A stretch of DNA of 41,909 nucleotides from a virus. A program made the position numbers and the translations under genes. The stretch is from positions 1 through 41,909 of the IMG/VR virus record IMGVR_UViG_3300030202_000864; one strand, 5' to 3'. The notes beneath the pieces were generated by a model that had not been told where the DNA came from, searched no databases, and saw only the letters and a program-made list of their open reading frames with translations. Each line of letters starts with the position of its first letter. The first letter of the stretch is position 1. Positions 1-7,150 of the stretch are shown one piece after another.

Positions 1-6
1 TAAGAA

Positions 7-1089
7 ATGGCCGCACCATTTCAGAATTATTCCGGCGGTGTCCTTCTGGCGGACATCGTAAAAAGGAATAATCTCAGCGCTTATGTGGCTGAGGCAATCA
101 AAGAACGCAGCCAGTTCATCAAATCTGGCGCTGTGGTGCGTAATGCACTGCTTGACGCTCGTGAAGGTGGCACCCGGATTCAGGTTCCTGAGTTCAACCC
201 CGTTGCACCGACTGAAGAAATCTTCGACGGCACCGCAACTTGGGGCACCAGTGGCGCTGGTTATCTGACCCCTCAAAAGGTTGGTACCGGAACCCAGATT
301 GCATCCATCGTTCACCGTGGTTTTGCCTACGCCGTGGATGACGTTGCAGTCTTGGCTGCTGGTGAAGATCCAATGCTTCACATCCGCAACCAACTGGCTG
401 ATGCCATCAACAAGCTGAACACTGCTCGCCTGTTTGAGCAGCTAACCGGCCTGTTCCACACTGCTCTTAACGGCCACCGCCTTGAGAAGCAATTGGGTGG
501 TTCTGGTTCTACCGCTGAAGCCAACTACCTGACCGCTGCAACTGTTGCAGAAGCTCGCTCCAAACTGGGTGAGCGCGGTGAGGAGATGGATCTCCTGATC
601 GTTCACCCCTCTGTGGCTTACTACCTGTATCAGGTGGGCCTGCTGACCTTCTCTACCTCTGCACTTGCTGCTTCTGGCGCGGTGACTTGGGGTGGCGGCG
701 GTGTTGGCGTCGGTGCTCGTGAGGTTGGTGAGTTTGCTGGTTGTCGCGTCATTGTTGATTCTCAGGTCAACATCAACGACCCGACCACGACTGGCAACCG
801 TCAGGAGTTCCGTTGCTACATGATGAAGTCCGGCACCATCCTTGAGGGTGTGCAGCAGGATCTTCGTATTGAAGCTGACCGTAACGTGCTGTCCAAGCAG
901 GACGTGCTGTCTGTGGATTACCACTCTGCTTATCACGTGATGGGCACCAAGTGGGGTTCTGCTTCTGACAACCCGACCAACGCAAACCTGCGTACCGGCA
1001 GCAACTGGTCTGCCACCTACGACATTGACCTCATCCCTATGGTTGAGATCTTCGTCAACACTCCTCTGGATAACGGCCTCAAGTCCTGA
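7..1089 (+). CDS. Major capsid protein (HK97-fold type)
   Basis: Forms the icosahedral shell. The 360-residue product is soluble, starts at ATG after a weak purine stretch, and has no signal or membrane segment. The N-terminal part (about 1-70) looks helical and is followed by a beta-rich core, as in phage coat proteins. Identification rests on size, composition and place: the scaffold-like gene at 41172-41876 would lie directly upstream if the molecule is circular, and neck genes follow. No separate protease is visible. A strong terminator follows the gene, consistent with abundant transcript. The exact capsid family cannot be fixed by eye. Confidence 0.85.
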   Translation: MAAPFQNYSGGVLLADIVKRNNLSAYVAEAIKERSQFIKSGAVVRNALLDAREGGTRIQVPEFNPVAPTEEIFDGTATWGTSGAGYLTPQKVGTGTQIASIVHRGFAYAVDDVAVLAAGEDPMLHIRNQLADAINKLNTARLFEQLTGLFHTALNGHRLEKQLGGSGSTAEANYLTAATVAEARSKLGERGEEMDLLIVHPSVAYYLYQVGLLTFSTSALAASGAVTWGGGGVGVGAREVGEFAGCRVIVDSQVNINDPTTTGNRQEFRCYMMKSGTILEGVQQDLRIEADRNVLSKQDVLSVDYHSAYHVMGTKWGSASDNPTNANLRTGSNWSATYDIDLIPMVEIFVNTPLDNGLKS

Positions 1090-1105
1090 TCCTGACGAGA
1101 CAAAT

Positions 1106-1137
1106 GGCCCTACCATTAGGTGGGGCCTTCCCTTTTT
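1106..1137 (+). terminator. Rho-independent terminator after capsid gene
   Basis: Nine-base stem GGCCCTACC (1106-1114) and GGTGGGGCC (1119-1127) with one G-U pair and a 4-base loop, followed by TTCCCTTTTT. It lies 17 bases after the capsid stop and just before the next start, so it may be partial and lower expression of the neck genes relative to capsid. Confidence 0.75.
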
Positions 1138-1143
1138 GCTGCT

Positions 1144-1674
1144 ATGGCTGCCACGATCAACGCCACGCTCCAGAGTGAGACAGCCAACAGCTTTGTGACG
1201 TTGGCAGAAGCCAATGCGTATTTTGAAACCGTCCCAAGCAGCACGCAGTGGGACAACAAGTCTGACGACAACAAAAATCGTGCATTGATCTCGGCTACAC
1301 GCTGGATCGACACGTTGAATTTTTACGGTGATCGTTGCGATCAAAGCCAAGCGTTGAGCTGGCCTCGCAACAACTACCATGTGGATCGTGTTGAGCTTGC
1401 TTGCTCCGCGATTCCAAACGACATTAAATACGCTACTTATGAGCTAGCGAACGCGCTGGCCAATGACACGGACTCGATTACGGGGACTACCGGCGATACG
1501 GGACTATACAAATCCGTCAAGCTCGGAGAAATGGAAGTCGAGTACAACACTTCTAGTCAGGCTACTGGAACTGTTAATAACGTATTCGACGTTTATCCTT
1601 GGCTTCAGTCTTATCTCGGCGCTTACTGTTTGGGCGGCAGCGGTTCGTATCAAGTCCGCACTGTGAGAGGCTGA
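1144..1674 (+). CDS. Head-tail adaptor / head completion protein
   Basis: 176 residues from ATG 1144. An upstream GTG at 1120 lies inside the terminator stem, so I prefer the ATG. The N-terminus has the T.NSF.TLAEAN.YF pattern seen in phage proteins often annotated as 'DnaT-like ssDNA-binding', which are gp6-type head-tail connectors. The place directly after the capsid gene and before head-closure and tail-terminator genes fits an adaptor binding the portal ring. The stop is 1 base before the next ATG, so the genes are cotranscribed. Function is inferred from family resemblance and order. Confidence 0.65.
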   Translation: MAATINATLQSETANSFVTLAEANAYFETVPSSTQWDNKSDDNKNRALISATRWIDTLNFYGDRCDQSQALSWPRNNYHVDRVELACSAIPNDIKYATYELANALANDTDSITGTTGDTGLYKSVKLGEMEVEYNTSSQATGTVNNVFDVYPWLQSYLGAYCLGGSGSYQVRTVRG

Positions 1675-1675
1675 C

Positions 1676-2059
1676 ATGGCTGGAGCGCTCGACAGTCTTT
1701 TCAAAAACGTTGCTAAGCAGGTCGTTGCTGATCTGGGTAAGTCGTTAGATACGACTATTACCTATACACGCAAGGCTTCTGCTAGTTACAGCCTTGCGAC
1801 TGGTGCTGTAACGACGACTGACACAAGTTATTCGTTTGACGCTCCAATCGAATTTATTGTTTCTGACGAGGAGGGTGGGTATCAAGAGAACACTGCTCGG
1901 CTTTACATAACGCCTGATCAGATTGGCGACAACCAAGCAACACTGCAGGACGAGGTGTCATTGCAGTTTGCTGGATCGGCAAGAGCCGCCAAGATTCAAG
2001 ACATCCGGACATTTAGGGGCGATCAAGAGTATATGTATATTCTTCGAGTGGTGTTCTGA
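1676..2059 (+). CDS. Probable head-closure (neck) protein
   Basis: 127 residues, beta-rich, with a patterned C-terminal part (FRGDQEYMYILRVVF) typical of small neck proteins. It lies between the adaptor and the tail terminator, where siphoviruses encode the head-closure ring. Its TGA overlaps the next ATG by one base. The first codons carry a TGGAGCG motif (1681). I recognise no specific family; the call is positional. Confidence 0.5.
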   Translation: MAGALDSLFKNVAKQVVADLGKSLDTTITYTRKASASYSLATGAVTTTDTSYSFDAPIEFIVSDEEGGYQENTARLYITPDQIGDNQATLQDEVSLQFAGSARAAKIQDIRTFRGDQEYMYILRVVF

Positions 2060-2484
2060 TGACGCTTGTAAACGCTAGAGCTGCATTTGAAACTGCGATC
2101 AACACTGCAGTGACAGCAGCGGATGCCACGGTTTCAGTGGTGTTTGACAATATGCCCTTTACAACGCCTGGCAAGGACAAGAAATACGTTTTGGTGACGA
2201 TCAACTTTGATCAATCAACGATCCAGCCTCATGGCGCAGCCATTGATCAATACGCTGGAACAGTGCAATGCGGCATTTTTACGCCAAGGGACAAGGGAAG
2301 TGCTGCGGCAGCCGCGATTGCAGAGTCAGTTATTGATGGCTTGACCTCTGTGAATGCTTCTGGCTACACGGACACGTATTCAGTAAAACCACGTGTCGGT
2401 CAGGTTGCCGGGCCAACTGCTGTCACGCAGGAAAATAACAGTCATTTTGTCAGCGTGGTTAGCTGCTTGTTTACCGCGGTGTAA
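2059..2484 (+). CDS. Tail terminator / tail completion protein
   Basis: 141 residues resembling the DUF4128/lambda gpU-like tail terminator group: an N-terminal helix (NARAAFETAINTAV), then strands with VSVVFDNMPFTTPGKDKKYV and a C-terminal strand ending VSVVSCLFTAV. Such proteins cap the tail tube and join it to the neck. Translationally coupled on both sides by one-base overlaps. Assignment rests on the fold-like pattern and gene order. Confidence 0.55.
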   Translation: MTLVNARAAFETAINTAVTAADATVSVVFDNMPFTTPGKDKKYVLVTINFDQSTIQPHGAAIDQYAGTVQCGIFTPRDKGSAAAAAIAESVIDGLTSVNASGYTDTYSVKPRVGQVAGPTAVTQENNSHFVSVVSCLFTAV

Positions 2485-2957
2485 TGGCCAAGCCAATCAG
2501 CGAGCTAACGAACGATATTCGCAAGTTAATTGAAGATGGACGCGCAGCTGCGGGGCCAGAGATTGTGTTTAGCTTGCAAAAGGCTGGCCCTTGGTGGACT
2601 GGAAACTTTGGTGAGTTGTGGGAGTTAAGTCCTAGGCCGGTCGAACCAGTCGTTAGTAATCAGCGTGACTGGGAAGATGAAAACATGCCGACCTCTCGAG
2701 ATTTTCAAAAGCGTCCTGCCCTAAAGATTCCGATTAACAGCCCTCTCTATATCGGCAACTTGGCTGATTATGCGGGATATGCGGTCAATAATCCGCAAGC
2801 AAAGCTTGACGGTAAGACATATGGAGAAGCTAGGCCTCCACAGCGAAGCACAGCACCTAACGGTCCACGTTGGTACAAGATTTATACAGAGACGAGCAGA
2901 GATACGGGCTTGTTTCATGATCTAGACAAAGCATTTGCATCTGTGCGCTTGGGATAA
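2484..2957 (+). CDS. Neck/tail protein, HK97 gp10-like
   Basis: 157 residues. The central part, with SPLYIGNLADYAGYAVNN, resembles the 'PLYI-N--PYA-YV/LE' stretch of HK97 gp10-type head-tail joining proteins. A W-rich N-terminal segment (GPWWTGNFGELWEL) precedes it. It begins on the last base of the previous gene and closes the neck cluster before the tail chaperones. The gp10-like label is a weak family match. Confidence 0.5.
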   Translation: MAKPISELTNDIRKLIEDGRAAAGPEIVFSLQKAGPWWTGNFGELWELSPRPVEPVVSNQRDWEDENMPTSRDFQKRPALKIPINSPLYIGNLADYAGYAVNNPQAKLDGKTYGEARPPQRSTAPNGPRWYKIYTETSRDTGLFHDLDKAFASVRLG

Positions 2958-2965
2958 GCTATATT
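2935..2965 (+). promoter_or_regulatory. Weak candidate promoter upstream of tail chaperone
   Basis: GCTATATTGT (2958-2967) exactly repeats the -10 region of the much stronger promoter at 35955-35983. The only -35-like hexamer is TTGCAT (2935-2940) with a long 19-base spacer. It sits 20 bases upstream of the chaperone ATG. The shared 10-mer is the main support. Confidence 0.25.
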
Positions 2966-2985
2966 GTGCTAGTTGACTGAGTTTT

Positions 2986-3357
2986 ATGGCTGAAACACGC
3001 GCAATCGACAAGCTGTGTGAGGCGTTTAGCGTCGAGCAACGCAGCAGCTACACAATTAAAAGCGGTGAAGAGGTTGTTCTTAAGCTGTATTGGAAGCCTT
3101 TGACGATTGCTGATCGTGATGCAATCAACAGCTCGTTAAAAGCATTGAACGTCGGTGCGGCTGAAGACAATCTGGATTTTGCGATCCAGATGGTCATTTG
3201 CAAGGCAGAAGATGAAGCTGGCAAACGAATCTTTTCGGACGGCGACCGTGCCAAAATTCGCAATCGCCTGCCTTTGAGCATTGTGCTGGACATTATGTCC
3301 AAGATGCAGAGCATGGATGAGGTGGAAGAAGCAGACGACCTCAAAAGCGAGGATTGA
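2986..3357 (+). CDS. Tail assembly chaperone (G-like)
   Basis: 123 residues, acidic C-terminus, lying just upstream of the tape measure gene, the hallmark position of the lambda G/T chaperone pair. The core contains LYWKPLTIADRDAINSSL, the usual start of phage tail chaperone domains. The reading frame ends at TGA 3355-3357 followed by TAAGG, and a second open frame (+1) continues with chaperone-like sequence to 3547, so an extended fusion product is likely. These proteins hold the tape measure during tail polymerisation and are not in the virion. Confidence 0.65.
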   Translation: MAETRAIDKLCEAFSVEQRSSYTIKSGEEVVLKLYWKPLTIADRDAINSSLKALNVGAAEDNLDFAIQMVICKAEDEAGKRIFSDGDRAKIRNRLPLSIVLDIMSKMQSMDEVEEADDLKSED

Positions 3358-3547
3358 TAAGGATCACTTCCTGTTCCTACAGTTCTTTATCGCTGAAAAG
3401 CTAGGCATGACACTGGCTCAGCTTCGAGCCAGCATGTCGATGGAAGAGCTGATCGCTTGGAGCGCGTACTGTTCGGTCAAGTCTGATCGGGAGCAGAAGG
3501 AGATCGAGCGCAGTCGTCAGCAGGCTCAATACCGCCGTGTGCGCTAA
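3317..3547 (+). CDS. Tail assembly chaperone C-terminal part (GT-type extension)
   Basis: Open frame offset +1 (or -2) from the preceding gene. The informative part begins near 3352 with IDKDHFLFLQFFIAEKLG, then MTLAQLRASMSMEELIAWSAY, matching the second domain of phage tail chaperones. No good start lies at the junction: ATG 3317 has a poor leader, ATG 3407 would drop the domain start. Expression through a programmed shift near 3340-3357, or reinitiation at TGATAAGG, are the alternatives. I give the ATG 3317 version only as a container for the frame. Confidence 0.5.
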   Translation: MRWKKQTTSKARIDKDHFLFLQFFIAEKLGMTLAQLRASMSMEELIAWSAYCSVKSDREQKEIERSRQQAQYRRVR

Positions 3548-3572
3548 CCTGAAGGCAATGTCTTCGGGTTAG
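3544..3572 (+). promoter_or_regulatory. Stem-loop abutting the tape-measure start
   Basis: Eleven-base stem CTAACCTGAAG (3544-3554) and CTTCGGGTTAG (3562-3572) with one G-U pair and a 7-base loop. It contains the chaperone stop codon and ends 2 bases before the GTG start of the tape measure gene. There is no T-run, so it is not a standard terminator; it should occlude ribosome entry and may couple tape-measure translation to that of the chaperone. Confidence 0.6.
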
Positions 3573-3574
3573 TC

Positions 3575-6319
3575 GTGGCTGCTGAGTACGAAGTCAATAT
3601 CAAGCTTAATAGCAAGGAGATTGAGACTCAGCTTGGCCAGATAGATAGAAAAATTGCCAAAATTGGAAAGCCCAAAGGTGGAAGCTCCGGAAAAAGAGCT
3701 GGTATTGCTGGGCTTCTCCCTAGTTCGACGGAATTAAAGGCCGCTGAAAGAGGTCTTACTCAACTAACTGCTAAAACAAAAAACATTCAAAGCATTCAAG
3801 ATAAATTTTCCGAGAGAAGGATTCGTGCGTTAGCTCGAAGCAATAGTCTTAATGAAAAAGAACTACGATTAAACCGACAGCTGACTAACGAAGCTAGGCA
3901 GCGTTTGCGTTTGCTTAGCCAGTCAGGAGCGAAAGGCTTTGATGCAACGCGGCCTCAAGGTCGTCAGATGTCTGAAAATATAAATGCTCTTGCAAATGCT
4001 CAGGAGAAAAGAGCAAGGCTTGCGAATAAAATCAACGAAATCGAGGCCAAAGGCCTTAATGTTGACAAGTTAAGAAAACAGCTAGGAAAAGCTACAACTG
4101 AGCAAAGTGCAAGGCGTTTTGCTAGCGCTACTAAAGAGTTTAGGTTGCTTGAGAAAACAATAAGACTAGAAGAGTCGAAACTAAAGATTTTAAAACAACA
4201 ACAACAAGGCTTTGCGTCTAGCCCAATTCGTGGTGGTGCGAACATGCCGGGATCGCCGCTTGCTCTTCAAGGAGGAATGAACCGACTTGGGCAGGTAGGT
4301 CTTGGTGCTGGTTTTCCGTTGCTGTTTGGTGGTGGTCCAGGGTCAGTTATTGGCGGCGGCCTAGGAGGACTAACGGGATCTTTCGGAGCGCAAATTGCTC
4401 TTAGTGCTGCCGGGCAGCAGATAGATCAACTTATAGGACGCACGGTTGCGTCAGCTGAGTCTTTGGGCTCTGTTGGCACGGCGCTTGATTTCTTGAGAGA
4501 ACGGTCGCTTTTTAGTTCAAAAGAGTCTGAACAGCTAGCAAGAAAGCTTGAAAATCAAGGTGATTTAACTGGTATAGCGGCGCTAGTCACGCAAGAACTT
4601 AATGAAGCTCTTGGTCCGGGTGGCATTCAGAAGATGCAAGATCTTGCTGAGCAAACAAGGCTGGCTAAAGAACAGTGGGGGCAGCTGACAACAAACCTTG
4701 AGCTTTTAATTGCAGGTCCTTTAGCAGAGTTTTTAAAGATTGTTAACGCAACTCTTGGAATCAAGGTTGCACAGTCTCAATTTGCGCGGGCGTTAACGAC
4801 TCTACAGGAAAAAGACCCTCAAAGGCTGAGGGAAATGTTGCCTTCGTTTGAAGGAGCAAAAGATTCGACTAAAGCTATTGCTAGTAATTTGGCTTTTGGT
4901 CCAAATATGGCTGGAGGCATATTCAATATGCAGGGCCTTTCAGAGGGGGCGTTGACAAGTTTTGCAGAGCAAATGAATTCTATAATTCGCGGCATGGGTA
5001 CACCGGATGGTGTTATACCAATTACGGAAGAAGACCGCAAAAGGTTTAAGCCTAAGAAAGGCAGCGGAGTAAAAGAAGAAGAGCGTCTTCAGAAGCGTTT
5101 GGGCAAACTTGAAGAAGAGCGCAAAAAAGTTCTTGAGATTTCTCGTTTTAGGGACAAAATTGCTGCAGCAGAGGCGGCTGAAGATGATGAGCTTGTTATC
5201 CGACTGCAAGGTGAGCAGCGGATAGCTGAAATCGAAGCTAGCCGGTTAAAGGCTTTAGTTGGTGTTGCCGATCAACGTGAAAGAGACGCTATCAACATTG
5301 GTAAAGCTACTGAAAAGCTAGCTGCTCATCGCACTACAGAGCGTGAGCTAGCAGAGCTGCAGCTTCAAAGACAGGAAAAATTTGAAGATACCATTGAAGA
5401 CTTGGAGCATCAGCTTGCGCTTGCTACGGCAACGACTGAGGCAGAGCGTGAACGGCTTCGGATCGAAAAAGATTTGCAAGAGCTAAGAGAGGGTGGAATG
5501 TCCGAGTCACAACTTGGACAGGTTGGTGATTTGATGCGGCAAATATCCGCAGAAAATAATCCTCTTAACCAATTTATTAAGCAATCAGTTGAGAGTTTGA
5601 ACAACCTTGAGCAGCACGCTGTTCAGGTATCTCAAGGTATCGGTAACGCCATTGGCAGCTCGCTTGTCAACGGAATGCAGAACCTGATCACTGGCGCGAC
5701 AAGCGTCAAGCAAGTCTTTGCGGACATGCTGAAGAGCATTGCTGATGTGTTGGCTCAGCAAGCTGCACAGATGATTGCAACGTATATCGCGATTGGTGTT
5801 GCTCGATTGTTTGCTGGGATGGGCAGTGGAGGTGGTGAAACAACTCCGCCAACTACATTGCCTGGTTCAGCTAGTCAGAGTGGATTAGGGCTAAACATCA
5901 ATGGAGTTGATCAAGGAATAAGTCCGTTTGGTCCAGGCAGTGTTGCAGTAGCAAGTGGTGGCTATGTTTCCGGACCCACTCGCGCTCTTGTCGGTGAAGG
6001 CGGTGAGTCTGAGTACATCATTCCTGAGTCGAAGATGCGTGAAAGCATGTCGCGTTATTCACGCGGTGCTCGTGGCGGTTCTGTTATTCCTGAAACGGGC
6101 GGCTCTGGAACGTCAGGCGAAGGTGGCGGAACAGCAGTTGCCGCACCAATCGACGTTCGATACACCGTCGAACGCATCAACAGCGTTGATTATGTGACTG
6201 CTGATCAATTCCAAGCTGGCATGAGGCGAGCTGCTGACGAGGGTGCTAAACAGGGAGAGCAGAAGACACTGAAGCGGTTGCAGATGAGCAGCAGCACTCG
6301 TAAGAGGATTGGAATGTGA
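3575..6319 (+). CDS. Tail tape measure protein
   Basis: 914 residues from GTG 3575; sets tail length and travels through the tube at infection. Long charged helices and coiled coils fill about 1-215 and 480-700 (K/E/Q/R-rich). A Gly-rich hydrophobic region lies at about 225-285 (GLGAGFPLLFGGGPGSVIGG). A helical C-terminal segment (about 710-760: GMQNLITGATSVKQVFADM, IATYIAIGVARLFAGM) resembles lambda gpH ends. At about 3 bases of gene per angstrom-scale rule this implies a tail well over 100 nm. It has no TGGARCG motif over its entire length, unlike most of the genome. Confidence 0.9.
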   Translation: MAAEYEVNIKLNSKEIETQLGQIDRKIAKIGKPKGGSSGKRAGIAGLLPSSTELKAAERGLTQLTAKTKNIQSIQDKFSERRIRALARSNSLNEKELRLNRQLTNEARQRLRLLSQSGAKGFDATRPQGRQMSENINALANAQEKRARLANKINEIEAKGLNVDKLRKQLGKATTEQSARRFASATKEFRLLEKTIRLEESKLKILKQQQQGFASSPIRGGANMPGSPLALQGGMNRLGQVGLGAGFPLLFGGGPGSVIGGGLGGLTGSFGAQIALSAAGQQIDQLIGRTVASAESLGSVGTALDFLRERSLFSSKESEQLARKLENQGDLTGIAALVTQELNEALGPGGIQKMQDLAEQTRLAKEQWGQLTTNLELLIAGPLAEFLKIVNATLGIKVAQSQFARALTTLQEKDPQRLREMLPSFEGAKDSTKAIASNLAFGPNMAGGIFNMQGLSEGALTSFAEQMNSIIRGMGTPDGVIPITEEDRKRFKPKKGSGVKEEERLQKRLGKLEEERKKVLEISRFRDKIAAAEAAEDDELVIRLQGEQRIAEIEASRLKALVGVADQRERDAINIGKATEKLAAHRTTERELAELQLQRQEKFEDTIEDLEHQLALATATTEAERERLRIEKDLQELREGGMSESQLGQVGDLMRQISAENNPLNQFIKQSVESLNNLEQHAVQVSQGIGNAIGSSLVNGMQNLITGATSVKQVFADMLKSIADVLAQQAAQMIATYIAIGVARLFAGMGSGGGETTPPTTLPGSASQSGLGLNINGVDQGISPFGPGSVAVASGGYVSGPTRALVGEGGESEYIIPESKMRESMSRYSRGARGGSVIPETGGSGTSGEGGGTAVAAPIDVRYTVERINSVDYVTADQFQAGMRRAADEGAKQGEQKTLKRLQMSSSTRKRIGM

Positions 6320-6798
6320 CGCAGTTTGCTTTTGGCCACGTTTTACGGATTACGCCCAAGGACACCGTTGACTTTCGGTTTCAAAACTTTTTTATTGGTA
6401 AGCAGATGACGCACAACGGTGACGAATACCAATTCGTCCCGTTTGGTTTTTCTGGCGTCACTGTCAACCGCACAGGTGATGGCCTTGAGGCCAGCTTGGT
6501 CTTTCCAAACAATGACCTCAGCAGGTCGTGGGGCGTCAACGCTATTGAAGGCAGCTACCTGATGGAAGTCGAAGTTTTGATCATCGAAGACTCTGACCCT
6601 GACTCTGGCCTCACGGCAACGCACACCACTGTTCACACCTACACCGGTCAAGTCACTGGTGGTCAATGGGATAACGTCTCGCTGAACTTAGAGTTGAGTT
6701 CGGTCTTGGATGCTGTTGGAACGGACGTGCCAAGGCGATCATTGACGCAGCGCATGGTTGGTAACTTGCCGATTAGCAACAATGTCCGACTGCGGTGA
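6316..6798 (+). CDS. Minor tail protein (DUF1833-like, lambda L position)
   Basis: 160 residues from GTG 6316, overlapping the tape measure stop by 4 bases (GTGA). The arrangement FGHVLRITPKD..., YQFVPFGFSGVTVNRTGDGLEASLVFPNN fits the DUF1833-type minor tail proteins that link tape measure and tail tip. Next in order come the NlpC/P60 and J-like genes, the lambda L-K-I-J order. Beta-rich, no signal peptide. Confidence 0.6.
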   Translation: MTQFAFGHVLRITPKDTVDFRFQNFFIGKQMTHNGDEYQFVPFGFSGVTVNRTGDGLEASLVFPNNDLSRSWGVNAIEGSYLMEVEVLIIEDSDPDSGLTATHTTVHTYTGQVTGGQWDNVSLNLELSSVLDAVGTDVPRRSLTQRMVGNLPISNNVRLR

Positions 6799-7150
6799 TC
6801 TAATCGGAATGCCGTATCGCTTCGGCGCTGACGGCAGTGACGGTCATATCGACTGCATTCACATGTGCTATCTGGCATTGGAGCGGATGGAGGTTGACGC
6901 GCCACCGTTTAAGCAGGCTTGGTACGAAGCAAGCAAGTGGGAGATCTGTCGAGACCTTATGCGTTGGGGTTCCCGAGTAGATCGGCCTCAGTATGATGGG
7001 GATATTCTGCTGCTACCGCAGCAATCCTGGGCATTTGCAGTCACATGGCAGACGGGAATCTTGTACGTCAATCGAATGTCGGAGAAGGTTCAGTGGTCTT
7101 CGGCCCGTCTGTTTACGACTTGCCCCTGCTTCCGTTCGAGAAAGAGTTAA
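6782..7150 (+). CDS. NlpC/P60-like tail-tip peptidase (lambda K-like)
   Basis: 122 residues from ATG 6782, overlapping the previous gene by 17 bases. The NlpC/P60 start is clear: IGMPYRFGADGSDGHIDC, with the candidate nucleophile Cys25. Such proteins cut peptidoglycan cross-links at the tail tip during entry. The GDILLL strand that precedes the catalytic His is present (about residues 79-84), but the following segment reads AVTWQTGILYVN with no His where one is expected, so catalysis may be altered or use another residue. The 3' third overlaps the next gene in another frame. Confidence 0.65.
   Translation: MSDCGDLIGMPYRFGADGSDGHIDCIHMCYLALERMEVDAPPFKQAWYEASKWEICRDLMRWGSRVDRPQYDGDILLLPQQSWAFAVTWQTGILYVNRMSEKVQWSSARLFTTCPCFRSRKS

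Noticed and set aside
442-1380. Long minus-strand frame opposite the capsid gene
   Set aside because: It runs antisense to the capsid gene and across the terminator, with low-complexity, shadow-like composition.
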